DNA of 64,000 bases from Daejeonia sp002484105 (GTDB lineage: Bacteria; Bacteroidota; Bacteroidia; Flavobacteriales; Weeksellaceae): NCBI RefSeq assembly GCF_051175565.1, contig NZ_CP195105.1:806001-870000 (forward strand), given 5' to 3'. The translations under genes and the position numbers were made by a program. Below the pieces are notes generated by a model. The model worked only from the letters and a program-made list of their open reading frames with translations. It had not been told where the DNA came from and made no database searches. Of the stretch, positions 16,590 to 25,924 are shown piece after piece. Numbering within the stretch: the stretch's first letter is position 1; each line of letters starts with the position of its first letter.

Positions 16590-19115
16590 ATGCCAAAAAA
16601 TTTAGTCATAGTAGAATCACCGGCCAAAGCAAAGACCATTCAGAAATATCTCGGAAAAGATTTTGAAGTGAAATCCAGTTTCGGGCACATCCGGGACCTT
16701 CCGAAAAAAGGAATGGGTATCGACCTGCAAACCTTCACGCCGGAGTATGAAGTATCTTCTGACAAGAAAAAACTGGTTGCTGAACTGAAGGATGCTGTGA
16801 AGAAAGCGGAAACCATATGGCTGGCTTCTGATGAAGACCGTGAAGGAGAAGCTATTGCATGGCATCTTTTCCAGGAGCTGAAACTGAAAGATGAGCAGAC
16901 ACGGCGTATTGTTTTTCATGAAATTACCAAAAATGCTATTCTCAAAGCCATTGAAAATCCACGTACCATTGACCGTAATCTGGTGAATGCACAACAGGCA
17001 AGACGTGTGCTGGACCGGATTGTGGGTTTTGAACTCTCGCCCGTGCTGTGGAAAAAAGTAAAAACCGGGCTCTCCGCCGGAAGAGTGCAGTCGGTAGCCG
17101 TGCGTCTGATTGTAGAACGCGAACAGGAAATCCGAGGTTTTCATCCCAAATCTTCCTATAAAGTGGAAGGCCTTTTTCAGAATAATGACAAGCAGGATAT
17201 TGCAGCAAAGCTGAAAAAAGATTTTGCCTCTGAAAAAGAAGCTGAAACATTTCTTGAAAAAGCAAAGCAAACATCATTCAAAGTACTGAACGTGGATGTG
17301 AAACCCGGAAGCCGTTCTGCAGCCGCTCCTTTCACAACTTCTACAATGCAGCAGGAAGCCTCCAACAGGCTTGGCTATGGCGTTACCACTACAATGCGCG
17401 TTGCCCAGCGCCTTTATGAAGAAGGATATATCACTTATATGAGAACCGATTCCGTCAATCTTTCACAGGAAGCTATTAACGGAGCGAAGAGCCAGATTAT
17501 CAGTGAATATGGCGAAAAATATTCTAACCCCAGAAATTATACCACCAAATCTGCATCGGCCCAGGAAGCTCATGAAGCGATACGGCCTACAGATTTTTCT
17601 GTAAAAAATATTGGCGATGCGCAGCTGAACAAGTTGTACCAACTGATTTACAAGCGTACACTGGCATCGCAGATGGCCAATGCGCAGATAGAAAAAACCG
17701 TGATTGAAATTGGTGGCTCCAATCTTCCGCAACATTTTGAGGCACAGGGCGAGGTGGTTGTTTTTGATGGTTTCCTGAAAGTTTATGAGGTGGTTCGTAG
17801 CGAAGATGAAGAAGACGACCACAACAAAATGCTTCCAAAAGTCTCCGTTGGAGAAGCTCTGGATTACCGCAGGATTATCGCAACAGAACGTTTCAGCAGG
17901 CCGCCGGCACGATATACAGAAGCCGGACTGGTACGGAAACTCGAAGAGCTGGGCATAGGGCGTCCGTCTACCTATGCACCAACCATACAAACCATTCAGA
18001 ACAGGGAGTATGTCGACAAACGAGAAATTCTTCCGCAGGAAAGAGAAATCGTAAAACTGACACTCGGAAAATCCGGCATTAAACATGAAGTGCTGACCGA
18101 GAAATATGGTGGAGACAAAAACAAATTCGTCCCTACCGATATCGGTGAAGTGGTGAATGAGTTTCTCGTCAGCCATTTCAATGATGTGCTCGACTATGGC
18201 TTTACAGCAAAAGTGGAGGAGGATTTTGACGAAATAGCAAAAGGAGAAGAAAAATGGAAAGAAATGATGACAGATTTCTATTCCAAATTTCATCCTAAGA
18301 TTGAAGATGTAGAAAAGAATGCCGACCGTGCAACCGGAGAACGTATTCTGGGTGTAGATCCCAGAACCGGAAAAAATGTCCATGCGAGAATCGGCCGCTT
18401 CGGACCTATGATCCAGATCGGCGAATCCGATGATGAGGAAAAACCGAAATTTGCCTCTTTGCTGCCTTCGCAGAATATTGCCACCATCACGCTTGATGAA
18501 GCACTGGATCTGTTCAAAATCCCGTTTGATCTCAAAGAATACGAAGGAAAACCTGTCTCTGTAGGGGTCGGAAGATTTGGGCCGTATGTGAAATTCGGAG
18601 AGGCCTATATTTCACTTCCAAAAGGCACTGATCCTTTCTCTGTAGACCAGGATCTGGCAGAAGAAATCATCCGTGAAAAGCAGAAAGCCGATGCACCGAT
18701 CGCTACTTACAAAGGCGAACCGGTTACCAAAGGTGTCGGACGTTTCGGTCCGTTTATAAAATATCAGAGCCTTTTTATCAATGTGCCCAAAAAATATGAT
18801 TTCGACCACCTTTCGCAAAGGGATATCGACGAACTGATCGATGCCAAACTGGAAAAAGAAGCCAACCGCTATATCCAGCAATGGGAAAAAGAGAAGATTT
18901 CCATAGAAAACGGACGTTGGGGACCTTTTATCCGTTTCAAAAAAGCGATGATCAAACTTCCGAAAAAACAGGACGGAGAAAAATATTCGGCAGAAGAATT
19001 AAAAGAAGTTTCACTCGAACAGGTGAAGAAATGGATTACAGCAGAAGATAAAAATGCCTTCAAAGAGAAAAAAACTGCAGTAAGAAAAAAGCCCGCTGCC
19101 AAAAAGAAACCATAA
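16590..19115 (+). CDS. topA: DNA topoisomerase I
   Basis: Type IA topoisomerase relaxing negative supercoils, 841 residues. The N-terminal TOPRIM domain starts KNLVIVESPAKAKTIQKYLG and includes the acidic DEDREGEAIAWH. The active-site Tyr is in EGYITYMRTDSVNLS. Four C-terminal topo repeats each carry a G-R-F/W-G-P motif (GRFGPMIQIG, GRFGPYVKFG, GRFGPFIKY, GRWGPFIRF) instead of zinc fingers. The end is a Lys/Ala tail (KKPAAKKKP), probably DNA-binding. It is transcribed alone with a terminator 3 bases after the stop. Confidence 0.97.
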   Translation: MPKNLVIVESPAKAKTIQKYLGKDFEVKSSFGHIRDLPKKGMGIDLQTFTPEYEVSSDKKKLVAELKDAVKKAETIWLASDEDREGEAIAWHLFQELKLKDEQTRRIVFHEITKNAILKAIENPRTIDRNLVNAQQARRVLDRIVGFELSPVLWKKVKTGLSAGRVQSVAVRLIVEREQEIRGFHPKSSYKVEGLFQNNDKQDIAAKLKKDFASEKEAETFLEKAKQTSFKVLNVDVKPGSRSAAAPFTTSTMQQEASNRLGYGVTTTMRVAQRLYEEGYITYMRTDSVNLSQEAINGAKSQIISEYGEKYSNPRNYTTKSASAQEAHEAIRPTDFSVKNIGDAQLNKLYQLIYKRTLASQMANAQIEKTVIEIGGSNLPQHFEAQGEVVVFDGFLKVYEVVRSEDEEDDHNKMLPKVSVGEALDYRRIIATERFSRPPARYTEAGLVRKLEELGIGRPSTYAPTIQTIQNREYVDKREILPQEREIVKLTLGKSGIKHEVLTEKYGGDKNKFVPTDIGEVVNEFLVSHFNDVLDYGFTAKVEEDFDEIAKGEEKWKEMMTDFYSKFHPKIEDVEKNADRATGERILGVDPRTGKNVHARIGRFGPMIQIGESDDEEKPKFASLLPSQNIATITLDEALDLFKIPFDLKEYEGKPVSVGVGRFGPYVKFGEAYISLPKGTDPFSVDQDLAEEIIREKQKADAPIATYKGEPVTKGVGRFGPFIKYQSLFINVPKKYDFDHLSQRDIDELIDAKLEKEANRYIQQWEKEKISIENGRWGPFIRFKKAMIKLPKKQDGEKYSAEELKEVSLEQVKKWITAEDKNAFKEKKTAVRKKPAAKKKP

Positions 19116-19118
19116 CAG

Positions 19119-19146
19119 AAACTGCCGGAATTTCCGGCAGTTTTTA
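19119..19146 (+). terminator. Terminator after topA
   Basis: Near-perfect hairpin AAACTGCCGGAA / TTCCGGCAGTTT followed by T-rich sequence. Confidence 0.9.
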
Positions 19147-19319
19147 TTTCGATGCAACGCGTTCTTAATACTATTAATTCATAGATTGATTTTTTTTATT
19201 TTGAATGATTAAAAAGCAATGATAAAATTTTATTAAATGCCAGAGAACATAAATAAATGATTTTTTTTAATAAATAATTATTTTTTTGCTTTTATATTTA
19301 AATTGTACTGAAAATAATT

Positions 19320-19327
19320 TATATTTG
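19320..19327 (+). promoter_or_regulatory. -7 promoter element for the T9SS-sorted protein
   Basis: TATATTTG, 57 bases before the ATG at 19385, within a very AT-rich 235-base spacer that shows no gene. Confidence 0.55.
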
Positions 19328-19384
19328 AACCCGCATAAATGATGTTAGGAAATTTCTATCGCTCCGGTACTAATTTTTTAACAT

Positions 19385-22300
19385 ATGAAAAGACTGATTC
19401 TGCCACTTGCTGTAATGATTTGCTGTGCATCGCAAGCACAGACTACAGATTACAAACGCGCTCCCAACAGTTACATCTACGACCCGGCGGTTGCCAGAGA
19501 CTACAACTACAGCGGAATTCTGATTCCCGTAAAGAAAGCCTATGCCATGTGGGAAGGTTACGACTATCTGAGGCAGGACGGTCAGTTTACTTCTATTCCT
19601 TCGGGGACGCCATCGGCAAGTGTGTTTTGGGAAGATGTACCCGGACTGATAAGAGCGGTAGAAGTAGAAACCGGCGCCAAACCGGAAGATACTAATATTA
19701 AAGTCAGCATCAACCGTCATCTCGGAAACGGGAATGCCGTAATCGCCTTCAAAGTAAATGGAACCATATACTGGAGTTGGCATATCTGGGTTACCGACGA
19801 TCCTACAAATGGAGTTTCCTACACACAAGGTTTCGAGACGGATATCCACGACAATGCCATCCAGGTGAAATATATGGACAGAAATCTCGGTGCGCTCAGC
19901 AACAGTTTTCTGGGCCATAACTGGCACAAATCAGGAGGACTGCTGTACGAATGGGGACGCAAAGACCCTTTTCCTTCCCTGCTGTACAAAGACCTGAATT
20001 TCATAAAAATAAAAAGCGAACTTGGATATATCGGTCATAAAGAGGTTTCCACTTCTACAATTCCTGTGCTGGTAAGGCCTTTTAACGAAATCGGAAAAAA
20101 TATGCGCTATGCTGTAACTCATCCGCTGGATTTTATTATCAGTCCGGATAATGCCAACTGGTTCTCAAGCCAGCTGCATAAGACGACGGGAAGCGACTAT
20201 ATCGCATGGGATCTTTGGGCAGACAACTACCGCGGCGGAAACAGCAACGCAAGCAGCTCCAACAATGCTCTGAAAAAAGACAGCCGTTCTTACGAACTGA
20301 AATCAGAGCTTGATCCATGTCCGAATGGATGGCGTATACCTTCTTATTACGGAAGGGTAACCACCAACAATAATCTGGCTCCTTTTGGCAGGAAAAACAG
20401 CGGAGTTAATGATGATACCACCGACAACAGCCTGATAAAGCCGGATGCAGTAAATGCCGCTTTGGAAGGTATCAAAGTATATCCCGGACTTGGTATGGAC
20501 TTTACAGATGCGCAGTCCGGAAACCGCAATATCGGTGTTCTGAGCATCAGTGGCAACTACGAAAAATACCCGAATTCGGCAGCGCCAAATGCAGCTCTGG
20601 GCACAATTTATCAGGACGAAAACTCTGATGGTGGGCTTTGGAGTGCAACATTTAGTTATGACGGAGCCAGAGTTTTCGGAATGACATCGGATGCACTTTC
20701 TGGTTTTACGCAAGTGGGAAGACATCAGGTGGTGATCAACCAAACCAATCCAAGCCATACAGGTAATGCTGTCCGATGCATGAAGGATCCTAATATGGCA
20801 GAAATCGGCGATTTTGTTACGGAATATTTCTCTGAGAAAGAAAATGTTATAGAAGAAGGGATGGATAATCCGAATACCTATCTTATTACCACACAAACAT
20901 CTGTTGATATCCCCGTGAACAAAGCTTTTGCTGTATATTCGCAATGGTTGACCAGTGAAGAGTTGCCGGACTACAGCCAGCTGAAAGCAAAAGTCCTGTG
21001 GACAACCAACAAAAGCATCGTTAAATCAGTGAAAATGCTGAATGCTTCTGATCCCTCCACTGCAAAAATCCGTGTTGAGCTGAATGCTGGGCAGAAGGGA
21101 AATTTCGTGGTGTCTCTTCATAATGGATCAACTGCAACAGCAGCCTACTGGAGTTGGCTCTTCTGGGTTCCGGAATCGGATCCTACAGCATCTCCGCAGA
21201 AATATATCACCGAGCAACCCATCGCGACGAACTCAAATTTTGTCAATCCCACCAAAAGTTACAGTGCACCACTGGTGACGACGTTTATGGACCGCAATCT
21301 TGGAGCGATGCTGCCGTTTAATATCAGTCAGAATCAGGAATTTATCCGAAAAACAAAAGGCCTGCTGTTTCAGTGGGGAAGAAAGGATGCTGTCCCGAAT
21401 TTTAAAGGAGTTGAAGGTGCAAAAATCTATATTGGTAAAGAGAATCTTCCGGAAGGTTCAGCTCCTCAGTATACAGAACTTACCGACAGCCAGTATAATG
21501 AATCTTTTACAGAATCTTTTGAAAATTACAATAATGCGGAATCTGAAAAATTCAGGAATGCATGGCTGAATGTACGGTATTCGGTTCAACACCCACTGAC
21601 GTTCCTGTATCAGTCCGGAACAGGAGCCATCTTCAATGGAGGCAACAAATCAGACAATAATCTCAACGATGTTCGCGACTGGGTGTCGGCAGACCGTTCT
21701 CTGCTGTATGAACGTTGGGGACACGGTGGGAAAAAATCTCCGTTTGATCCCTGTCCTCAAGGGTGGCGTGTCCCTGATACCTTTACGGTTTCACTGTATT
21801 CGGGTTCCAAAGGAAACTCACCGTTTTACAATGGCTACAAAAACGACTGGACGGGCAAGCAGGGACTGATACAGGATCAGTGGGCGGATGTAGTGCAGTA
21901 TTACAATGCTACCGCCAATCCGAACGGTCTGATTTTCGCAGATTCTGTATATCCTATCGGAAGTTTCTCTGCAGACGGAATTCGTGGCGAGTTGGGCGAA
22001 TCGGCTTACACAACAGAGCGCTCAGGAGTCTGGACGGCGGCTCTTGCTGATCTCGGAACAGGATACGGACTGGGCATGCTTTTCAAAGACAGCCAGATGC
22101 AGACAGGCACCGGTGTCTATCCGCAGGCAGCGATGTCCATACGTTGTGCAAAAGACGAACCCCGCTATCTGGGCATTCCGGTTACGGAGCAGAATTCCGG
22201 CATTGCCAATCTGGTAACAGATGAGGTATCTGCCGTTGCAGAAAACAGAAAAATATGGTTCTATCCCAATCCTTTTTCGGACGAACTTTTCGTCAACACG

Positions 22301-22468
22301 TCAGATGCTGAAACCTGTGAAATATATGATATGTCCGGAAAATTGCTGAAAACACAATCTGTTTCGGGAAGCAAAATCAACACAGCAGATATGTTGCAGG
22401 GTGCCTATATCGTGAAACTTAAAATGAAGGATGGCAGTACTGTTGTGCAGAAACTCCTGAGAAAATAG
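19385..22468 (+). CDS. T9SS-sorted surface protein with tandem FISUMP-like halves
   Basis: A 1027-residue secreted protein. The signal peptide ends near SQAQ. Two homologous halves follow (about 20-470 and 475-925). Each carries, in order, a W-S-W strand (YWSWHIWV / YWSWLFWV), MDRNLGA, GLL[YF][EQ]WGRKD, Y[AS]V[TQ]HPL, DPCP[NQ]GWR[IV]P and a late RC[MA]KD. The DPCPxGWRxP and RC motifs resemble the Fibrobacter succinogenes major paralogous (FISUMP) domain of Bacteroidota surface proteins. The last 80 or so residues (IWFYPNPFSDELFV ... VQKLLRK) are a type-A T9SS sorting domain. The ligand is unknown. Confidence 0.85.
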   Translation: MKRLILPLAVMICCASQAQTTDYKRAPNSYIYDPAVARDYNYSGILIPVKKAYAMWEGYDYLRQDGQFTSIPSGTPSASVFWEDVPGLIRAVEVETGAKPEDTNIKVSINRHLGNGNAVIAFKVNGTIYWSWHIWVTDDPTNGVSYTQGFETDIHDNAIQVKYMDRNLGALSNSFLGHNWHKSGGLLYEWGRKDPFPSLLYKDLNFIKIKSELGYIGHKEVSTSTIPVLVRPFNEIGKNMRYAVTHPLDFIISPDNANWFSSQLHKTTGSDYIAWDLWADNYRGGNSNASSSNNALKKDSRSYELKSELDPCPNGWRIPSYYGRVTTNNNLAPFGRKNSGVNDDTTDNSLIKPDAVNAALEGIKVYPGLGMDFTDAQSGNRNIGVLSISGNYEKYPNSAAPNAALGTIYQDENSDGGLWSATFSYDGARVFGMTSDALSGFTQVGRHQVVINQTNPSHTGNAVRCMKDPNMAEIGDFVTEYFSEKENVIEEGMDNPNTYLITTQTSVDIPVNKAFAVYSQWLTSEELPDYSQLKAKVLWTTNKSIVKSVKMLNASDPSTAKIRVELNAGQKGNFVVSLHNGSTATAAYWSWLFWVPESDPTASPQKYITEQPIATNSNFVNPTKSYSAPLVTTFMDRNLGAMLPFNISQNQEFIRKTKGLLFQWGRKDAVPNFKGVEGAKIYIGKENLPEGSAPQYTELTDSQYNESFTESFENYNNAESEKFRNAWLNVRYSVQHPLTFLYQSGTGAIFNGGNKSDNNLNDVRDWVSADRSLLYERWGHGGKKSPFDPCPQGWRVPDTFTVSLYSGSKGNSPFYNGYKNDWTGKQGLIQDQWADVVQYYNATANPNGLIFADSVYPIGSFSADGIRGELGESAYTTERSGVWTAALADLGTGYGLGMLFKDSQMQTGTGVYPQAAMSIRCAKDEPRYLGIPVTEQNSGIANLVTDEVSAVAENRKIWFYPNPFSDELFVNTSDAETCEIYDMSGKLLKTQSVSGSKINTADMLQGAYIVKLKMKDGSTVVQKLLRK

Positions 22469-22664
22469 ATCTGGTTTTTCAATTCATGAATGAAGTAGTT
22501 CTTGCTGCGTCCGGCAGCCGTGTAGAATACCGGAGAAATTTGAGTTAAAAAATTAAAGGTTCCTGTGTGAAAAACCGGCGTCCGGGAAGGTAGTCTTTTT
22601 TATGGGGCAAAGATGGATTTTGACGATATTTTTCGATTTGCTTTCGCTGCCTGATTATATTTTT

Positions 22665-22672
22665 TAATTTTG
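22665..22672 (+). promoter_or_regulatory. -7 promoter element for the ureohydrolase-like gene and polysaccharide locus
   Basis: TAATTTTG, 21 bases before the ATG at 22694; a TTTG stands 24 bases further upstream (22637-22640), slightly too far. The rest of the 22469-22693 gap shows no gene. Confidence 0.55.
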
Positions 22673-22693
22673 GGCTTTACACGGAACTGAACT

Positions 22694-23767
22694 ATGAATT
22701 TTGAAGATTTTATCATCCCTGCTCAGCCTGTTAAAACAGAAAAATGGCAAATCGGGAACGTTGTTTCTGAAAGTTTGGGCGAAGACGGTATTGCACTGCT
22801 TTTCCTTTCGGATCTTCGGGGTGCCGGGCGGGGTGCAGAGATGCAGGACTTTTCGCAGGTACGCAAAAATTTTTACCGGCTTTCCAGGCTGGATTTTGAG
22901 GTGCCGGTGTACGATCTTGGAAATATGATTTCCGGAAAGACGCCTCAGGATTCGCATTATGTGCTGCAGGAAGTGCTGGCTGCCTGCCACAGCAAAGGAA
23001 CTGTTCCCGTGATTGTGGGCGGAAGTTGTGATTTTGCCTATTCTCTCTTTTATTCACTTAATTTTCAGCAGGAAAATATCAGCTATACACAGATTTCCAG
23101 TACGGTTTCGCTTTCCGGAGAAGGAGAAGAAATCACCGAAAAAAACTTTCTGAACCGTATTTTCAGTACCAAAAATTTCAATATCAGGGATTTTCATCTT
23201 CTGGGCTATCAGAAGCACCTCAACGAGCCGGACTCTGTAAGGCTCATCAAAGAAGTTGATTTTGACATTATCCGGCTGGCAGAAATGATGAACAGTACCG
23301 ACCGGGTTGAGCCTTTCTTCCGCCGTGCGGATATGATAACAATCAACTGTGATGCGGTGGAAAGTTTCAGTGATGCTTTTTCCGTGCATCCGCAAGTAAA
23401 TGGCCTGAACAGAAGGGAGATATGTAGCTATATGAAAGAAGCAGGCTTGAGCGAAAATCTGAAATCCGTCGGAATCTTCAATTTTAATTTTTCGTCCGGA
23501 AATTTGCTCAATCATCAGTTGCTGGCACAGATGCTCTGGTATCTTGCCGAGGGCATCAATATCCGCAGATCTCATCCCCAAAACCCAGATTACGACACAT
23601 TCGTCGTATTGGTTGATGACAATGAGTACACCTTCCACCGTGATACTTTCAGCAATCTGTGGTATTTCGGAAGTGATGAGAATGCGGCCCTATGGAAACC
23701 CTGTAGCAGAGAAGATTATGAACTCGCCAAAAGAGGAAGTATCCATCCGAGATTTCTGAGAGAATAA
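22694..23767 (+). CDS. Degenerate ureohydrolase (arginase/formimidoylglutamase fold)
   Basis: A 357-residue protein resembling the arginase superfamily: KGTVPVIVGGSCDFAYSL at the first metal motif, a C-terminal WYLAEGIN helix and IHPRFLRE. The metal ligands are mostly gone. The GGDH-type motif reads GGSCD (109-113), the DAHxD region reads TQISSTVSL (132-140), and SxDxDxxDP is replaced by TINCDAVESF (216-225). Hydrolysis of a guanidino or formimino group is therefore unlikely, and it may be a structural or regulatory pseudoenzyme. A glycosyltransferase gene follows after 24 bases. Confidence 0.7.
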   Translation: MNFEDFIIPAQPVKTEKWQIGNVVSESLGEDGIALLFLSDLRGAGRGAEMQDFSQVRKNFYRLSRLDFEVPVYDLGNMISGKTPQDSHYVLQEVLAACHSKGTVPVIVGGSCDFAYSLFYSLNFQQENISYTQISSTVSLSGEGEEITEKNFLNRIFSTKNFNIRDFHLLGYQKHLNEPDSVRLIKEVDFDIIRLAEMMNSTDRVEPFFRRADMITINCDAVESFSDAFSVHPQVNGLNRREICSYMKEAGLSENLKSVGIFNFNFSSGNLLNHQLLAQMLWYLAEGINIRRSHPQNPDYDTFVVLVDDNEYTFHRDTFSNLWYFGSDENAALWKPCSREDYELAKRGSIHPRFLRE

Positions 23768-23791
23768 GAGAGCATATCCCAATCCCACAAG

Positions 23792-24781
23792 ATGAAAAAA
23801 GTTTCTGTGATTGTTCCCGTTTTCAATGTTGAGCATTATTTGGAAAAATGTCTTCTGTCTCTCGTGAATCAGACATTGCAGGATATTGAAATTCTGGTGG
23901 TTAATGACGGCAGTACAGACGGATCTCAGTCTGTTGCGGAGTCTGTTGCTGAAAAATATCCCCAGAAAATCCGCTGTTTTATGAAAGAAAACGGTGGGTT
24001 GAGCGATGCCCGGAATTTTGGCCTTGATCATGCAGAAGGCGAATTTATTGGTTTTGTGGACAGTGATGATTACGTTTCTGAAAAGATGTTTGAAGAGATG
24101 TATTTTCTGGCAAAAAAACATCAGGCAGACATGGTGATCTGTAATTTGCAAAAAGTGGACGAGCACGGGAATATTTCCCAAAAACTGGTGCAAATCCCAC
24201 AGATGCCGGAAAAAATAGACCTGGCAAAACATTTTTCTGTTTTTTCGGATTTAAGTTATTTTGCCTGCAACAAGCTTTTTCACAGAAGTCTTTTCCACAA
24301 CAGGCGTTTCAAAAAAGGAGTTCATTTTGAAGATATCCAGTTGATTCCTCAATTGCTTTTGCAGTGCAGGACGGTTGCACAAACGCAGCAATTCCATTAC
24401 CAGTATCTGGAGCGTGCTGATTCCATTAGCAAAACGCATACGGAAAAAGGCCTTGATATCCTGAAAGCGGTGGAGGATGTGGAGGAAGCCTTCAGCCAGT
24501 CGGCCTATTCGGACAGGAAGGCTGAGCTTAAAAATTTTCAGATTCTGGAAGGTGTTTACACCTTTCTCGCCTATCTGGCTTTTGTGAAAGAGGATGAGGT
24601 TTTCTGCAAAATGTCGGATCAACTTTCCACATTTATGTCCTGCAGAGCGATTTCTGTATCAGATCTTTTGATTTATAGGCGGTTTGGTAAAAATTATCTG
24701 TTATCTTTGCCGTTGAGAAAAAAAATTTATTATATACTTTATTTTTCCGGTCAGCAGGGCCTGATCAGGAAGTTAATTTAA
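23792..24781 (+). CDS. Family 2 glycosyltransferase
   Basis: A 329-residue GT-A enzyme. The N-terminus VSVIVPVFNVEHYLEKCL is classical for GT2, with LVVNDGSTDGS for nucleotide binding and FVDSDDYVS as the DxD metal motif. It probably adds one sugar to a lipid-linked exopolysaccharide or capsule unit on the cytoplasmic face. It is the first sugar-transferring gene of the polysaccharide locus, and the next gene starts 9 bases on. Donor and acceptor cannot be told. Confidence 0.93.
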   Translation: MKKVSVIVPVFNVEHYLEKCLLSLVNQTLQDIEILVVNDGSTDGSQSVAESVAEKYPQKIRCFMKENGGLSDARNFGLDHAEGEFIGFVDSDDYVSEKMFEEMYFLAKKHQADMVICNLQKVDEHGNISQKLVQIPQMPEKIDLAKHFSVFSDLSYFACNKLFHRSLFHNRRFKKGVHFEDIQLIPQLLLQCRTVAQTQQFHYQYLERADSISKTHTEKGLDILKAVEDVEEAFSQSAYSDRKAELKNFQILEGVYTFLAYLAFVKEDEVFCKMSDQLSTFMSCRAISVSDLLIYRRFGKNYLLSLPLRKKIYYILYFSGQQGLIRKLI

Positions 24782-24790
24782 CGTCAGCAG

Positions 24791-25921
24791 ATGCCGATTT
24801 TACATCCGATATTTATTGTTATATTTCTGTTTCTCCTGTTTGCGAGTTATTATGAAATATTCCAGGCAGAGCAGAAGCAGCCTCTGTTTGTCTTTATCGC
24901 AGCGGTGCTGATCATCCTGGCCATCGGTTTCAGGATTGATGTGGGGGCCGACTATCCGGTATACCGCACGTTGTTTTCGGGATTTGCTCTTTATACCACC
25001 TACGGGGATGTGTTTGACAAAGCAATGTTCCGCGAAAATGCTGAACAGATTGAGTGGATTTTTGTACTGCTCAACAAAATCATTTTTGATCTCGGTCTGC
25101 CATTCTATTTTGTTACGTTTGTCATGGCAGTTATTACGGTAACGTTAAAGCTGACAACGATATACCGTAATGTTGCGTTCCCGATGCTGGCGGTATTTTT
25201 TTATTTCATGCCGATTATGTTTTTTGAAGATTCGGGACAGATGCGGCAGGGGATTGGCATTGCAATATGTGTTTTTTCATTCAAATATATCAAGGAAAGG
25301 AATCTTTGGATGTTCCTGCTCTGCATGTATATTGCACTGGGATTCCACAAAACCTCTATCGTTTTTGTTCCGGCATACTGGCTGGTGAAAATTCCCCTCA
25401 ACCGGACCAGAATTTTCTGGGTTCTGGCTGTCGCCCTGCTGCTATCTCCGTTTGAAGTATACCGTGTTGCAGGCGGATTTTTCGAATCTGTGACACCGCA
25501 GGATGTTTCCGGCGCCTATACTGGCTATCTTGACGACCGGTATTATGGGACTCAGGTTGAAACAGGCCTTAACGATATCGTCAAGCTGTTTTTTATTGTC
25601 ATTCTTCTCCGTTATGATAAAGAAGCCTGCAAAGAAGTCTGGTGGTACGAATATATGCGGAATCTTGCCGTTTTTGGTCTTGCCATGTTTTATATCATGC
25701 GTTCCAATGCGATTTTCGCCATTCGGCTGCCGGGTGCGTATATGTTTTTCCTTACGATGTTCTGTATGCCGAGTATTGTATATGCGGTGAATACGAAAGT
25801 CAGGCAGGTGCTCTATCTGGGGTTTGTCACGTATCTTACGATGATGTTTTTTTATTTTGGGAAAGGCAACGGAGATGCCGGAAGGTTTACTTCGGGCAAA
25901 TATAAAAACGTAATTTTTTAA
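24791..25921 (+). CDS. EpsG-family polysaccharide polymerase-like membrane protein
   Basis: A 376-residue protein with about ten hydrophobic segments. GFRIDVGADYPVYRTLFSGF near residue 48 and the later DSGQMRQGIGIAICVFSFKYI are typical of the EpsG/Wzy-like polymerases of Wzx/Wzy-type pathways. It lies between GT2 and the WecA-like gene (3 bases from the latter). No Wzx flippase gene is in the window. Its role as polymerase is inferred from family and context. Confidence 0.85.
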   Translation: MPILHPIFIVIFLFLLFASYYEIFQAEQKQPLFVFIAAVLIILAIGFRIDVGADYPVYRTLFSGFALYTTYGDVFDKAMFRENAEQIEWIFVLLNKIIFDLGLPFYFVTFVMAVITVTLKLTTIYRNVAFPMLAVFFYFMPIMFFEDSGQMRQGIGIAICVFSFKYIKERNLWMFLLCMYIALGFHKTSIVFVPAYWLVKIPLNRTRIFWVLAVALLLSPFEVYRVAGGFFESVTPQDVSGAYTGYLDDRYYGTQVETGLNDIVKLFFIVILLRYDKEACKEVWWYEYMRNLAVFGLAMFYIMRSNAIFAIRLPGAYMFFLTMFCMPSIVYAVNTKVRQVLYLGFVTYLTMMFFYFGKGNGDAGRFTSGKYKNVIF

Positions 25922-25924
25922 CAA

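Noticed and set aside
17463..18383. 306-codon open frame antisense to topA
   Set aside because: The topA frame beneath it is certain, and the antisense product is rich in Phe, Cys and His with no domain.
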